Assembly (NCBI GenBank): GCA_013397695.1
Contig: VYZI01000058.1
Location: 2,487,867 to 2,551,866 of the forward strand
Reading direction: 5' to 3'
Source: Centropus unirufus
Taxonomy: Eukaryota > Chordata > Aves > Cuculiformes > Centropidae
DNA: 64,000 nucleotides
Program-made: the position numbers and the translations under genes
In this document: positions 37,759 to 52,700 of the stretch, piece after piece
Layout of the letters: each line of letters begins with the position of its first letter
How positions within the stretch are numbered: the stretch's first letter is position 1
Notes under the pieces: model-generated
What the model was told of the DNA's origin: nothing
Seen by the model: the letters and a program-made list of their open reading frames with translations, nothing else
The model's database searches: none

Positions 37759-40700
37759 CTACCAGCTCAGAAGAGAAGTCCTGCCAAGGGTCATGAAATA
37801 GACTTGACTGCTTCCACCTGACCGTACGGAGGCAAAGAAAACCTGCAAAAAAAAGAGATTGACAAATTCAATGGATAGGACAGCGGAGGCTTTCATTTGC
37901 CTTCACTGCCCCTGATAGTTACAGGGCAACTACAGTGCTGTCCCAGGTCTGGTGGGAATGGAGCTGGCTTTCTTCATAGCAGCCCGAATGGTGGTGGGCT
38001 TTGCATCTGTGGCTGAACAGTGGTGTTAACACATCAGTGTTTTGGCTATCACTGAACAATGCTCACACAGCATCAAAGCTTTTTCTCTGGCCCCTCAGCC
38101 TCCCAAGGCCAGTGGCCTGGGGATGGACAAGAGGCTGAGAGGGGACAATGTTGGGAAAGCGGTTCCAAACTGACCAAAGGGACACCCCATAACATATAAT
38201 GGCAGGCTCGTCTGGAAAGACAGGGGGACATCATGGTGATGACATTTGTCTTTCCAAGCAAGTATTATGCATACTGAAGCCCTGCTTCCTCGGAAGTGGC
38301 TGGAGGTCTGCCTGCCAATGAGAGGTTCTGAATTAATTCCTTAATTTGCTTGGCTTCTATGCACAGCTTTTGCTGTCCTTATTGAACTGTCTTTATCTTG
38401 CTCCATGAGTCTTCGCCTGCCTGTTTTACTCCACTCTCCTGTGAGAGGGGGATGAGAGGTTGGGTGGGTGTTTGGCTTCTGGTTGGGCTCGAACCACTAA
38501 GTACCCAGATACACATTTACAATCTTAGCAAGAAACTAAGGCGGGAGAAATTATACCTTGTCATTGCGTTCACATAAGAACTTGAGTCTTTGTGCCCTTT
38601 TGTGCATGAACACACCATCCAAGTGTCCAGTTTCCACTGATCGTATTTCGATAGCTTTTTCTCCCCAGCCCATAATCTGGTTGGATCGGATGTACGCTTT
38701 GGAAAGAAAACACAGCACACAGCCCATTAGGACAGGTAGCGGGAACTGAGAAAGCAGACAAATATACTGACACACATGACTTAAAAACGTTCTGTATGTA
38801 CTTATTATCACTACACGCATGTTCAAAGTGACACTTCTGTCTTCAGCATCGTGATGATGCCTAAAATACCTTTGGAAATAAAAAATCCTCACAGGTTTTC
38901 CACATAAGTGATATACATCTTGCCTGAGCATTCATGACACAATGGGAACCTTCCAAGCTTCAGTTAAATTGAAGGAACATCAAGTTTTCACACAGGCTTT
39001 TTCTCCTGTGGCAAAGGGACCGGCTACTCAGGTGTTGACAAGGAGAATGTAGAACCCAGTTTGGTACGTATGTTTGTATGTAGAACCTAGATTCCCTTAA
39101 TAGGCGTAATTCTTCAAAAAACTGATTTCCTTGTGAAAGCCAGTTGGCCCGTGTAACTCAGAAGAGGTTCATACTAAGCTTTCCAAGTGGAAATAGTATT
39201 ATTTGTCACACCAATTCCTTTTGTGCACAAAGCAGAAAATAAAGCATTTTCTCTGAAGTGTGTCACTGGGAGAAACAGATTAGTAGTAGCATGAGGAAAA
39301 AAATCTGTTCTTTATGGCAGTAAAGAAATCAGATAAAGGAGAAAATCACCACATTCTGAAAAGGTATATTCAAAAATCAATTTGATGGACAGTCTTAGGA
39401 ACACTGCCAAAAATGACATATGGGAACTCAATGAAGAAGAAGCTGTTGAGTCTGATTTGTATGCATACTTAACAGAAAAATAAAAAGAACAGAGCTTTCA
39501 GGAAGCAAAATTAAAAAATATTTAATTTTGTAATATTTCTCTTTTATAGAATTTTTCTAATATTAAATTTCAGTAACACTAAATCAAACTATCTGCTACA
39601 GTATAACGTGTCACTAGTGATAACTAAGCCAGATAGCTTCCAAAAATTGTCAGATGGTGTCGTCTGCCTCAGTGCCATTTACTTCACAGGCACTTCAGTC
39701 CCCAAAGATTCTACAGTTTACCAGCCGATAAATTCTGCTTGTCTTTAGATCTAGTCAAGAGTTAATCGCCACAGGAGTGAACATGTTGTGCATAAAACTT
39801 CTTTGAATTTCCTCCTCCATCATTATTTGTGTTGTTTGAACAGCTACCAGTAGTTATTTCCCAATACATGCGTCCATTTCTAAGCATGCAACACTCAACG
39901 CGACGTGTGACCACAGTCCATGCCATGCTCAGCACTGAAATATGGCAGGAACAGGCAGTTAAGAGGGATCCTGGCAGGTGCTTTTGCCTGTAACAAATCT
40001 GCATCCACTGTACTGCACTCATTGCTCCCACTCTCAAATTGACCTTATTTTGAACTGGAGACACGTGGGAGAATGCTCATGCTAGGATAGATGAGCAATC
40101 TGCAGGTGAATTGAAGGAAACACATCAAATAATATATTCAGACTGTTATCTATATAGAATTACCCATATCATCTTACCCATTTGCCACCTTACGTATCTT
40201 TATACTGAAAGGTTTCCACATTTCCGTGGCTGTCAGGCAAAAATTCTGCAGCAGCGCACAGAGCCCCTGGTGAGCTTTGCCCTCCCGAATTCCACAACTT
40301 GCTTGTTTGGATTTTGTTCTCAAAAACTCCACAGAAAGTAGATTCAAATGACCACTCTTCACCTCGCACAGCTGTTTTACAGGAATACTACAGCACCACT
40401 GCCGCTGAATCTGAAGTCAAACCCAATGCAGCTTCCTTCCGCCTGTGTGCACGCGCCCATGCTCCCTAATGGCATGTTGTGTAGGATTCACTTAGGGGCA
40501 CTTACCCACTGAAGTTGGCATTTCTCCCCACTGCAGAACCACATCCTTGGTTATCCTTCCGTATGTGTTGACATAAACTCCTTCATCCTCATAGCAGACC
40601 AGGAGCTCCATCCCATCCGTGTTTGGGAGAATGATGATTGCGTGAGGTTGGATACTGCTCTGGATCTACAGAAACACAAGTGAAGAGGGAAGCCTTTTCG

Positions 40701-43700
40701 TTTTAATACTGCAGACTCGCTGCTGGGAGAAAGGACTGGGTGATTTTTTACTTTGGCTGACAGCTGACCAGGGATTCACTCATTTTAGAAGTACTGGCTC
40801 TATTCCCCTCAAACTAAACACACTACGCAGTGACAGCAAAGGCCATTGTAATCCTTGGGGCACAAATCTTCTCACATTAGGGCAGACACCTAAAACCAGG
40901 AAAGATTAACTTCTCCATAGGAGTGTCCATTCCTTATCATGGGCAGAAAGTGAACCTGGGGCAAGCCGCACAGGCACAGGCCTCGGGTCCCTGCAATGGA
41001 GTGAATGGTGTTTGGGAAGGTGCAGCACACACTGCAGGCCCATCTGACACCTCTGTGTACAACAAGCAACAGGAATCCTTGGTCGCTAAGGCCACCTGGC
41101 ATTTGCCAACCCTGTTCAATCTAATCAGTGGGCTGTTGTAGCGTCATTTCTACTGCTATATTCCCCGGAGACTCTGCTGGCCATTTGCAATGCGCTCAGC
41201 CATTTAGCTGCTACCCAGGGAACAGTCACGTTGGCCCACATCAGATCTGAGCGAGCGGCTCCCAACCATGGAGACATACTGACTACTGGAGGAGAAAGAG
41301 CGAGGCACAAGCCTCACAGTGGTTCTATCTGCTTGGATACCTCCACCCAAGTTACTGCGGCCAGCATCTAGCAGTGATCAGCATGGACAGCCTGACCTGT
41401 TGGTCATCTGAGGCAAAGAAAGGGCAAGAAGGAGGATCAGAAAGAAAGAAAAAACCCGACCCCAGCAGCAGCTCTTACATGTGTTGGTAGATAAATATCA
41501 TAGACCGATCCTGAATCCACATCGACGGCGTGGAAACCAGCACAGGAGCCATAGATGACTTTTAGTCTCTGACCTTCTTCTACAGTTAAATCCACCAGCA
41601 ATGGCTTATGTACCAATTCTCCAAATGACTGTGAGACAACCACCAGAGAGATTTACTTTTTACTTCTTAGAACCACACTGAGTTTTATAAAAACATGTTC
41701 TAATGCACATATTATGGGTTTATCCCTCCCATGGCCCCTGTTCATGACCAGTTAGGCTAACCTGTCTCTCATGGACAAGGACAGATTACTTTGCAACCTG
41801 TTGCATTGCAATCCCATAACATTGTAAGCTATTTTCCATAGTGTTCACTTCAGCTGGTCTGTTTGGTTTTTAGTAAGAATTGTTTTTCCCCAAGTTCAGG
41901 GCAATCTGGCACTTCCATAGTTTTTACTTCAATCTGCACTACTGACAGTAACTAATTGTCCGTAAATCAGCCTGGCAATTACACCAAACCAGCTTACTTC
42001 ATTCTTGCAATGTTCAAAAACAATTACAATGCTAAATATCACTTAAGGACTTATTCTGCTCATAGGAGGATGTTTAGACTCAGTTCACTTCTCTCTACCT
42101 CATGTTTTATTTATAGAGACAAACAGTTGTGATATTGTTTCATTTTGATTATTCATTTATGCTCAGTTACAATTTAAAACTTTAAGTCTACAGTTTCTTA
42201 GAGCTATAAAAAACTCCTAAATTAAAATATAATATGAAGTCACGGCAGATTTACCAAGTAAATTATGACACAGACATGATAAAATATCAGAAAGTTTCTG
42301 TAAATGGGATAACTGCAAGTGGCTATGAAAAAATCCTATGTATGGCTGAAATATGCTGTTACCTTAAAGGCCATAAATTTATGGTATGGCTTTGGTGCCC
42401 ATGCATAGACTTCCACAGAACTCTTCAAAGCAATTACCAAGAACTTGATTCTTTCATATTTTACTGAAATTAAACAAAACAAAAAAAGAACTCAGCAGCA
42501 ATTCCAAAGTCATTCCAGTTAAATGAGGAAAGCAGAATAAGACAATATTTCTCTATACTTACATACATTTGGAGGCTTTTAGCAACACTGCATTTTAGGA
42601 TTGCTAATTCCATGTGGCTAAATATTTTGACACATTTGTGCCACAAAAATCATTATTCTTAACTGTAACTGAACCTGTCATAATTTTTCAAATTACTTAA
42701 GTCAGTCTACACTTATTTACAATTATTTTTTTCCACATTAGACAGTGTGTAATTAGAAAGACAAGAAAATTAGTCTTCAGACAGGAAAATAAAAGACTGT
42801 CACAGCCTATTGGCAGTTCTAGTCACGGCCCCGGCAGTGGTATTTTAAGTTGAGGGCAAAATTCCTGAGAGGAAAGGAAGAAAGAAAAAAGGAACAGAAA
42901 TAAAAAGCTAAGAAATAAGTCCATTTCAGAAGCAAAAGACAATTTTGAAAAAGCACTTTCTTTTGTCCGTAAAGTCTGAGGTAACTAATTTGAAAAGAAG
43001 TCCATACAATTTATCAGAAATAATGTGTCATTGCATAGCTGACCCCAAATGCTTGGATATAACTCTGTTGCCACATTCAAACAGCTGGCTAAATTATGCA
43101 TCAGAAAAATCCCCGTTCACTGCTACTGTTCTCAGCAAGGTCTGATAAAGCGTAGAAATGGTCATTCCAGAAGTTTTGTTGGATCTGCATTTTCACCTGG
43201 TATCTGGATTTAAGAAAGGACAGATCGTGGGGGCTTCCAAATAGTGAGATTTGTTAACTTGTTTTCAGCAGTCTTCTTTGGGGGTAGAAAAGAAATAGCA
43301 TGGTTTAGATGACACTGTGAAACTTCTGGAGCTTTCTGCAACCTCTTACCCCAAGTTTTAGAGGAATATGATACTTCTCCAAAACAATAAGTAATTCCAG
43401 GCACCTTCACCCTCTGCTATTATATCTCCCAATCAAAAGTGACTTTGAAACATGGCAGGAGTGAAAATCTCAGACTTGTGAGAACACTTATTTAATAAAT
43501 ACCACTTTAATATCTTTTAGACATCTTACTACTGCACAAGCATGCAGTTGTTGTCCCTTGGTAGGCAACAGGGATACAAAGGGACTACTTGCTCTCTTTT
43601 TACTCTGCAGGAAAGCAAGACTACAGAACTCTAAGTGTTAAAGGATTGGGCACTGTTTTTAAGAGACAAAAAAAAAAAAAGTCTCTCAACCTCCACAGCT

Positions 43701-46700
43701 GTACTGACTGAAAAACAGAGCTTTTGTTCACTCTTGTCTGGCTTACAAGACTTCTTGGAATTTTCTTCTCTGGGAAGAGGGGAATGTCGAACAAAACTAC
43801 CTTATCTGTGAAAGGGGACCTTTGATAATCTTCATTCTTTGCTCTGGGTGCTATCTGGGAATTCACCCAAATCTGAAGTTTCAAAAGAGCAATTTATCAT
43901 TTAGAGGAGCCAAAAGTTGCCTGAAGCAACCAAGATCCATAAATACCACTTCACCCTGACATCCAAGACCTCTGTTGCATCAAAGAGACAAGGAAGCAAT
44001 CAGTGCCAGCTGCCTCAGTGGCAGCCTCCAGACTGTGAGCCCAGCTATTGGCAGAGCTCATCCTTCTTGGAACTGAAGCACAGCTGTCAAAGAGGCCTCT
44101 CACTACCTGAAGAATTCTACTGTATATCTGTGGTTCAGAGGGAAGTTCAGTGCCAGGCGGCAGCCCAGGGTAACAAACCCCTCTTCATCTGGAAGAGAAT
44201 ACTCTTTGTTTTAGATGCTTCCCTGCTGGAAAGTCTCCTTTCAATCGCTGTTAATGTATTGTTAACAGGTCACTTCATTATGCTGCTGACCCCCTGGGGT
44301 ATGATACCAGAGAAGTATATTGTTAATTGTTTTAGGGGTCAAGCTCCTGGTTCAGCAGTCACTTACTGCCATCGTTATTGATTAAGACCCACTACCAGGT
44401 CTTCCCAAGAGCACACGCATCACAGGAGGAGATGGAGCTCAGTTTGACTGCTGCTGCACCACACTGACCTAAGCTGGCTCTTAGGAGAAAACCAAATCAA
44501 AGGCAACATCCAGTGTCCATTAAGATGCATCATGAAACTGAAGAAAGAGTAAGAGCTCTTGGCTCGTATCCCCACCTGCAGGGCAACAAGCTCACTGCAT
44601 ACTCTGCTGTCTGAATGCTACATGTCTTTCACTCGTTTTGGTGAAAGTTTCTACAGCCAAATCCAATCAAACTACTTCAAACTACTCAAAAGGCGCTGCC
44701 TAGAGAAAACACACTTCCGTAACTGTACTGCAGTGGATCTGAGATGGCATTAGGAAATTTTATGAGCTAAGGGCAATCAATGAATCATCTTGAAGTTAAA
44801 CATATGCTTCTGTTCCCAGATTCCTCCCCAAAACTCGTGCACTAGCTGTGCTTGCTTTCTCCTCCCACTCCTTCTTTTTTTCCCCTTTTCTTCTTATTAT
44901 TTTTTTCCCCTCCCAGTCTTTAAAAATCTACACTAGAGGCTTCATTCCAGCATGTGATTTCGTTATGGAAAAAGATCAGAAAAGCTTCTTGGTGATGAGA
45001 ACAGCTGCTGGTTGACAAGAGTCTCTCTGTTACCTGAAGGGTTTAACGGAGGTGGCAAAAAGTTACCAGCCCTCCCTGTCCATATTAGCACTCTCCTGGA
45101 AGCTGCATCCACTACAGGAATAATGAGACAGATGGGGATTTGCACCCACTCGAGTTCATAGCTGCGCATCCCACTGCAAAATATCTCCCATATTCAGTTT
45201 AACCCAGCTCCTTGTCATCTATTCTGGTGCTTTGCCAGAGAAGTTCACCCTGAGGGATAGGGAAGACAGCTAGAAATAAAACCAAGCCTTAAACCCAGCA
45301 GCTATGGACAACTGCAGGTCCCTTTCTCAACCAACTTCTATCCGGACAATTTCATTACTACATTTGCTACTCACCAACTTTATAGTGCACGCAGCCTTCC
45401 AAGTCGCCCACCGTGGTCCAGCCCTGTTTCTTTTCTACTTCAGGGTCGTTGTGAAGGATTTTATTTCTTAACCAGGACAAATAGTAAACTCGTAACTTGT
45501 TCTTCTTACCTGGCCACAAAATAAAAAAGCGCTTTATCTCCATAGGAAGATAAATGGAAAAAAACACTGCCCAAGCAAACAGAAATCCCTGTAGAGGAAA
45601 GCAAAATAACAATGAAGGAGAAACTGCTGCAACCACAAAGATCTCCCTCAGATTTCATGCCCACAACAGCTTTACTCCAGACTCCACCCAAGCACATGGT
45701 TTCCTGATAATCAATGACAAAGACACATAGCAATACCAAATAGCAAAACTTAAAATGACAAACTCAAGGGCACAGCTCTCCAGTTGTCTGGTTCTTAGGA
45801 CACAATTTTTATTGGAATGCAGTTATACTCCTACAACAAAAGTACCAAAGTCATGCACAGAGATTAATATATATATACACACACACACACACATAGATAT
45901 ATATATCTGAGTCAGAAAGGCTCTTTTTTGCATAAAACTGTAGGAGAGCAGCAGCATGGAATCTGAGGACCAAAATTAACTATATAGCTATCACAAGCGA
46001 GTAGGACTGGTTTGAAAGTAAGAAGCAAAAGTGAAGAAAAATATGGTGATGGAATGTATTTTATAAATTCTTCCCAGTTAGTGACCAAGACATTTCCATC
46101 CTTTACACCACCCTCGGAGACACAAACTGGTCAAGTTTTATTAAGATTGTTAATTACTCCCCAGGTGGAAAAGCACAACAAATAACAGCCCTAAACATTG
46201 TCCACTGAACCACTTTACACCGAATCTGTTGTAAGGAAGAAAGTACAAGATCTGAAATTGCAGTCAGACAATTCCACACAGCCCATGCAACCTTCATCTG
46301 CTTGCTGAAAGCTTGTGACTGCTTTCTAGCAGCCCTTTCCTTGTACTGCAAGGGGTGTAAAACTTAACGGGCAGCACACACAAACTGCAAGAGGTGTTTC
46401 TTCTCCACAGATTAATCTATTTGCCCAGCTGCCCTATCTTCAACTGACAATGCACCTGCCAAGGTCATCAAAATACAACTCAGATTCTTAACTCTCAATA
46501 TATGAAGGCCTCTCTGAATGCCGAGCAAGGATCACGATAAACTCTATCAGTGATTCTTTAACAACTAATGGTCTACAAAGCATTTGCTGAGCTAGTGAGA
46601 AGGTAGCCCTACAAGTACACACTCAAAGCCTGTATTCTCCTTCCTCCAGCTGCTTTGCCACTCAAAGCCATCACAGTCCCACAGATGAAGCTGAAGGCAA

Positions 46701-49700
46701 GGAAGAGAGATCATTCCTGCTTTGACTAGGAGCCACTTAACAAGACTCCACGAAGTGGCTGCACAAAGAAAAGGAAGCAGGAGATGGGGCCCCAACTTGT
46801 CAATGGAATAGCGCTATGGTAGTGCCTTATGATGAGGCAACCAGGTGACTGCAGACAGTGTTTCACAGCTCTTGGAGCTGAGAGGAAGGCAGCTGACCTG
46901 GACTGCAGTCAGCACTGGGCTGGCCAATTGACATGGTACTGCTCTGCGCTGCAGAAAGCCACGACCTGCAAGGAGGGTCCACCTGGCAACCTGCCAGCCA
47001 GGTCTGACTATAGTTTCAGTAATGCCTTTGATTTGTCCTCTAAGTTTTCACATGATGTCTGCTGACAGATCAGTTCACAGCTGGCTGCTCATTTCAGGGA
47101 CAGGGAAGAGCACCAGTGGATACTGCTTGCAGCAGGACATTGAGAGCATCCTGTCATACCCAGTCAGCTCCACACTGGGGTCCTGGAGCTGGCACAGAGC
47201 CCCTGCCCTGCTGGCAATAGTTCCTCTAACAGAGACAGGCTCCTCAGGAGAAGCAGCTCCAGGGGTTGGGGCAGCTTGGGAAGCACAGCTTGTGAGCAGA
47301 CTGCTCCATGGACTCCAGTGGCACAAGCCATTCAGACACACACAGCCTAAAAGATCTTTTTATGATTACTTCGATGGGAAAGAGCAGAAGGCGGCAGTTT
47401 CAAAGTGGAAAATCTGGTCACTTGAGCTTAAATTCAAAGTGGAATTGGAGACCTATTTTCAAGTACTGAACCTGTTATTCAACTGTAAATGTCCCTCTGC
47501 TCTGATGACACAAAATGAAATGTGAAATTTCTGCACTGTCCTTTGTTTATCCCCACTACAAATGTGACAGCAAATTTGGCAGTAAATGATTATCTGATTT
47601 TGCCTGATTTATCTGATTTCATCTTTATTAAGCCATGTTTCATATAGGGATAAAGCCCCATCACTTCTGTAGCTTTCTCAGTATTTGGAAAAGGGACCAG
47701 AACATGAAACAACATTGCCAGAAGTTCTACACCCGACCAAGGAAAGGTTCTCCTGTGAAAATATTGCAAATAATTGACAGAAGAGCCCTTTCAGAAACAC
47801 TGAAAAACAGAGAAAATAGTCCATACCAAAAGGTGCTGCAGTTCTGGGTGAGGAAGAGCTCAGAGGGCTCAAGGTCAGAACAATGCACCAAACGTTTCTA
47901 AAACCCCCACAAGTCCCTGCTCACCAGGAGACAAATCTGCTCTCAGCTATTTCCAGGGCTTTAGCTTGCCCAGTAGCTCAGTCAAACTTGAAGAGTTGGA
48001 ACAAACAGCACACACAGGAACATCCCAGCACGTGGCTATTATTTTTCTTTTTGTTCACATGATGAGCACCAGGGTATCTCACCAAGGAGAAACATTTTTC
48101 AAAACAACAAGAGAGAAATATTTCAAGTGTGCTCCCATTGTGTTTTAGTGTCTAGACCACAAGGAAAGTCACAGGACAGGAAATTCCTTTGCCTTTCAGT
48201 AGCCTGACGTGAAATGCGCAGGACCAGTTATTTATATAAACAAGGCTATGTGTGTATGCCAACAAGTCAACGTTTGCATTGGGAGGGGAGAGATTATATC
48301 CTTCTGCTTGTAAATCTCTACCCAACAGTTTAGACACCTCTTAAAAATACAGCCTTTTTTTTTTTTTGTCTAAATGGTCATGATGAAAGAAAGAAAGAAA
48401 ACTCTGTCACTGCCATCAAATGAACTGACCAGCCAGTGTCTTCTGTGAGAACTCCTGGCTCTGATTATCCCACAGACATAATTTCAAATGCAAAGTCCCC
48501 TTTCCTATACTGTTTTTGTTTTTATTGTCACTGTGGTTTTTAATTATTAACCAGGAAGATTCCAACCAGTTCTTCTACTTAGTCATCCTTTCCTACCTTC
48601 CTGAGTGCCACCATCGGCCAGATGGGCTTGGCAAAACCTTCAGGGAGCCACAAGTGGAGTGTGTTCCATATGCACGTCGCTGCTCCCTTCTCCAGCACCT
48701 GCATGACTTTCAGCACTGTATTACCTGACCAACCGAAACTGATTTTTTGCCTCCCAACAGTATGAACTCAAGAACCCATTAACTACTCTGCTTTGACCTG
48801 CAAAACTTTCTTGTATCAGGCGTAGCATCTCAATACCTCAGTATCAAGAAGTCTTTTTTGTCAATCGTTTTTGTATTTGAGGGGTACATTGGGGGAAAAA
48901 TTGCTTTCACGTTTACAGACTCGAAAGAGTGTCTGTTAAAAGCAATTTTAGGTGACAGTCCCCTTGAAATCCTATCACACTGTAACTTCCAGGCTCAACA
49001 TGGTGACATCTTTCAAACCTCACCACCGTCAGCACATCAATTCTCAAATAAGCCGGGGAACATACAGCTGAGAGTGCCTTAGGGAGCTGAATGCACTCCC
49101 AGCAGAGCAGTAGCAGTCGTGGGATCAAGCTCAGGGGCAGCTCTGTAACCACAGTGCCAAAACAGATAGTTTGCAGAAATATAACCTCATTTCAGCATTC
49201 CTGGTTTACCTGGAAAGGTGGAGCAACTCACTGTAAACGATGGGTAGTTCAGCATGAAGGTAGCTTAAATTGAACAGGGCAGCATGGGAACCAAAAGAGT
49301 GACATAAGGGCAATCCTGGGCATAGCAGCATCGCAGTTTTGCTGAGTATGCTCTCTCATCCCTGCCTCTCTTTCCTGTCTCATATTCCAGTAACCTCCCA
49401 TAAAACATAGGAGATGGGATAGAGAAGAATGCGTAAACCAGCCAAAGAGCAGCCGATTTCTTAAGGGTTAATGTTGCATGTCTCCACGGAGGAAGCAATC
49501 ATTTTGAAGGAAACAAAGAAAACGGATGTGTCAGGGTACTCAGATCATGACTGACGCAAACATAAACAAACCTAAAACAATTACACACCAGATTGAATCA
49601 CAGACACTTGTAGTCTGTGTAGGATATGCTTCAAACCAACAGATTTTACACAAGTTGGGTTACACAATGTTTTTGTTTATAAGGTCTACTATAAACTATC

Positions 49701-52700
49701 AAACGCTGCTCTTCAAACAACTTGCATTTTCAACTTAGTGTTAGACATCAAAAGGACACAGAGCAGGTTGTGTTTTTTTTAAACCCTCCTTGATTCATCT
49801 TTTTGTTTTAACGATTTCACAGCATAGCTGTAGCTAAGAACACAGCAAGCAACAAGCCAATAAAATTTGATTGTTCTGGAAGTCCCATGTTGATGAAAAC
49901 GAGCACGAGCGGAACTCCTTAAACCTGTAGTATCATAACATTGCTAATGCATTACATTGCATTAGATTGTCTTAAGTGTATGTCAAGAGAGTTCCTTCAG
50001 TGGAGTCAGAGGGGCTCTGGAGCCCCAACAAAATTTTGGGCAGCTCTGACCAACGACACACTGTGTGAAACCTCATTTAACTTCCTCTCCTTGTCACACA
50101 CTGGCAGAGTAGCAAGGGCTGATTTCATAAACAAACTTAAACAAAAGGAAAGCTAAATGGCTGAACAACACCTGTGGAAAGAGATTAACTGCACCACATC
50201 AAGTTGCTTAACAGCAGGATAACTTTATGCAATAACTCTCTGGAGCCAAACAGTCTGGAACCTCAAGCTTCATAAGACGTATTTCTCATTGGTGTACACA
50301 AAACAATCTTTACCATCCTTCACCTCCCATTGCTTTGCTGTCTGCAGTTGGATCCAGTAAGAGACACGGGCAAAAGCTGCACCTATCTGCCTTCTAACAC
50401 TGGTAATTTCCACATCACATACACAGTGTACTCCCTCCTCTCTCAAACACACACACACAATGCACGTCACTCTTATTTCCCTACTTCAGAAGAGCATTTC
50501 CCATTATACAGATTTTAACACATAAGAGGGCTTCAAAACCAAGTAGCAAATCCATGTTTTGGTTAGAAGGGGCCAGGTTGAAAGTAATCACAACAGAGGG
50601 AAAGAATGCCATTTTTACAAAGGTCATAAAACATTAACTTGCAGCCCCCAGACACTGAACAAACGAAACCAGGCATTTCCCTAAAACAACAGCATTTTTA
50701 AAGGCCACCCCACAAGAGGAAGGACAGGGGAAAAGCAGCCACAGGGTATTGTGTGGAAAATTATTCACTTGCAGAAACAAACTGTAGATTCAGAGAGGTG
50801 AAATGATGGAAAACCCACTGATTTTAGTCAAGTCGCGACTTCTCCCTCCACAAACAGGCTGCCAAGAAAAGCATTCTGCCACGCTGTGCCAAAAGGGGTA
50901 AAAAAATCATGTTGAATAGTTAACTTTACCAGAAATTGTCACCAAGACATTCAGCCCTTCAAGTACATCCATTTGCTGGAATCGTCTTCGATTGATAAGC
51001 GGATAAACCTTCCCCTGACCACTTCTGTCTAGCAGCATCAGTCCACTTTCTGTGCCCACTAACAAGTTCACTCCTAGAAGAAACAAAAACAGAGATTCAA
51101 GTTAGTACAAAGATTTTCCACATATTCTAACAAACTGATGCTTGATATAGCAACTGTCTTGTTTTAGGCAGGTCTAACTACTGCTGGCCGGATCTCAGCT
51201 GCCTGCAGTCTAAAAGATCTCATGATGTAGAGGTTCTCTGCGTGACCTGCCTGCAATGACTACTGACACCGAACTGCAGTGTTCAAGAGCATGAGAGACT
51301 TGTAGTTCATGGAGAGCTTTCTAGAGCACCAGCTCCCAAACAAAAAGTCATGCTAATATGTTGGAGGAGGGNNNNNNNNNNNNNNNNNNNNNNNNNNNNN
51401 NNNNNNNNNNNNNNNNNNNNNNNNNNNNNNNNNNNNNNNNNNNNNNNNNNNNNNNNNNNNNNNNNNNNTATAAATATATAAAAGGGTAGTTTTTAAAAAT
51501 CTATTAATACATTATCACTCTTAAAATTTCATGGTTATTTATTTGCAATCTTGTTTCAATATAGGACCCCGCAAATTGTGAAGAGACAGGACAGATACAG
51601 TACAGGGAATAGACAGCAAACCAAATGCATGACTCACTTTATTACACTTCTGTGTTGCAATCCTAATGTAAAGCTCGTCATGCTTAAGCATAACAAAGCA
51701 ATGAAACAAGCAAAGTGAAAATCATTCAAGGTGACCATAGTTATATTGCTTAATGGCCTTAAACCCTAGTCAGACAATTAATTCCTGGATATAACTAAAC
51801 TGGTGCCAATGGATGCATCACCTGGGCTGATCCCAAAATGAACCTTTTCGAACGCGGCACATGGGCCCAATGCACAGAAGTCTATGTCAGTAGCATCTGT
51901 AGCAGAGCTTTCTCACAGGATCAAAAAAGGGCATTGCTCACAAGGATGAGGAATACTACCTAAACAATACCCTAGTTACCAGACACGGGAATGGTTGGTG
52001 AAAGGGGGGTATGCTGACCCTGACCCAAGGGACACAAGTTGTCTCCCAAAGGAGAGATGATGTTAGGGGGGAGCAGAGCCATATCCAGAAGGAGGTAATG
52101 ATGGGAAGAGGCCTGAGCCACTGGTCCTGGGGAACTCTGAAGCTGGATGAGAAAAACAGATATAGCCCACAGAGAGGCTGGAAACTATCATACACCTCTA
52201 CTCTACTTTCTTTTCTCTTCAGCGAGGAAACTTCAGCAGTCCCAGCAGTTCCCAGAAAACATCACAGCTCTTTGCTGAGATTTGCTCTCTGCTACTCCTC
52301 TGCCTCCTCCAGGCAGGATTGCCCAAGAACACTGGCCAGCACAAAGCCTGTCTTAGGAGAGGGCCTGCCGCTCTCCTGGGCGCTCCTTCAGCTGCTGATG
52401 CTTCCCTCCCATCCCTGCATCCCCTACGTAGGTCTGTACCTACTGGCTTCCACCACACAGCCCCTGAGGAACACTTCACATTGACCCGTGTAAGAGGCAT
52501 CCTTAGACTGGGAAGGGATGGAAGGAAGCATGGAGAGCGAGACACCAAGCTGCAGCAGCATCAAACCAACCAAAGAAGCACCTGGCATTTGGTCTCCTGC
52601 CTGCAGCTCCATGACCCACTGACTAAAGCTGTCAGTGATCCAGCTTTGATGCACGCTCTTGTATTTTATTCAGCACGGATTACAGTACAAAGCCATGTGC

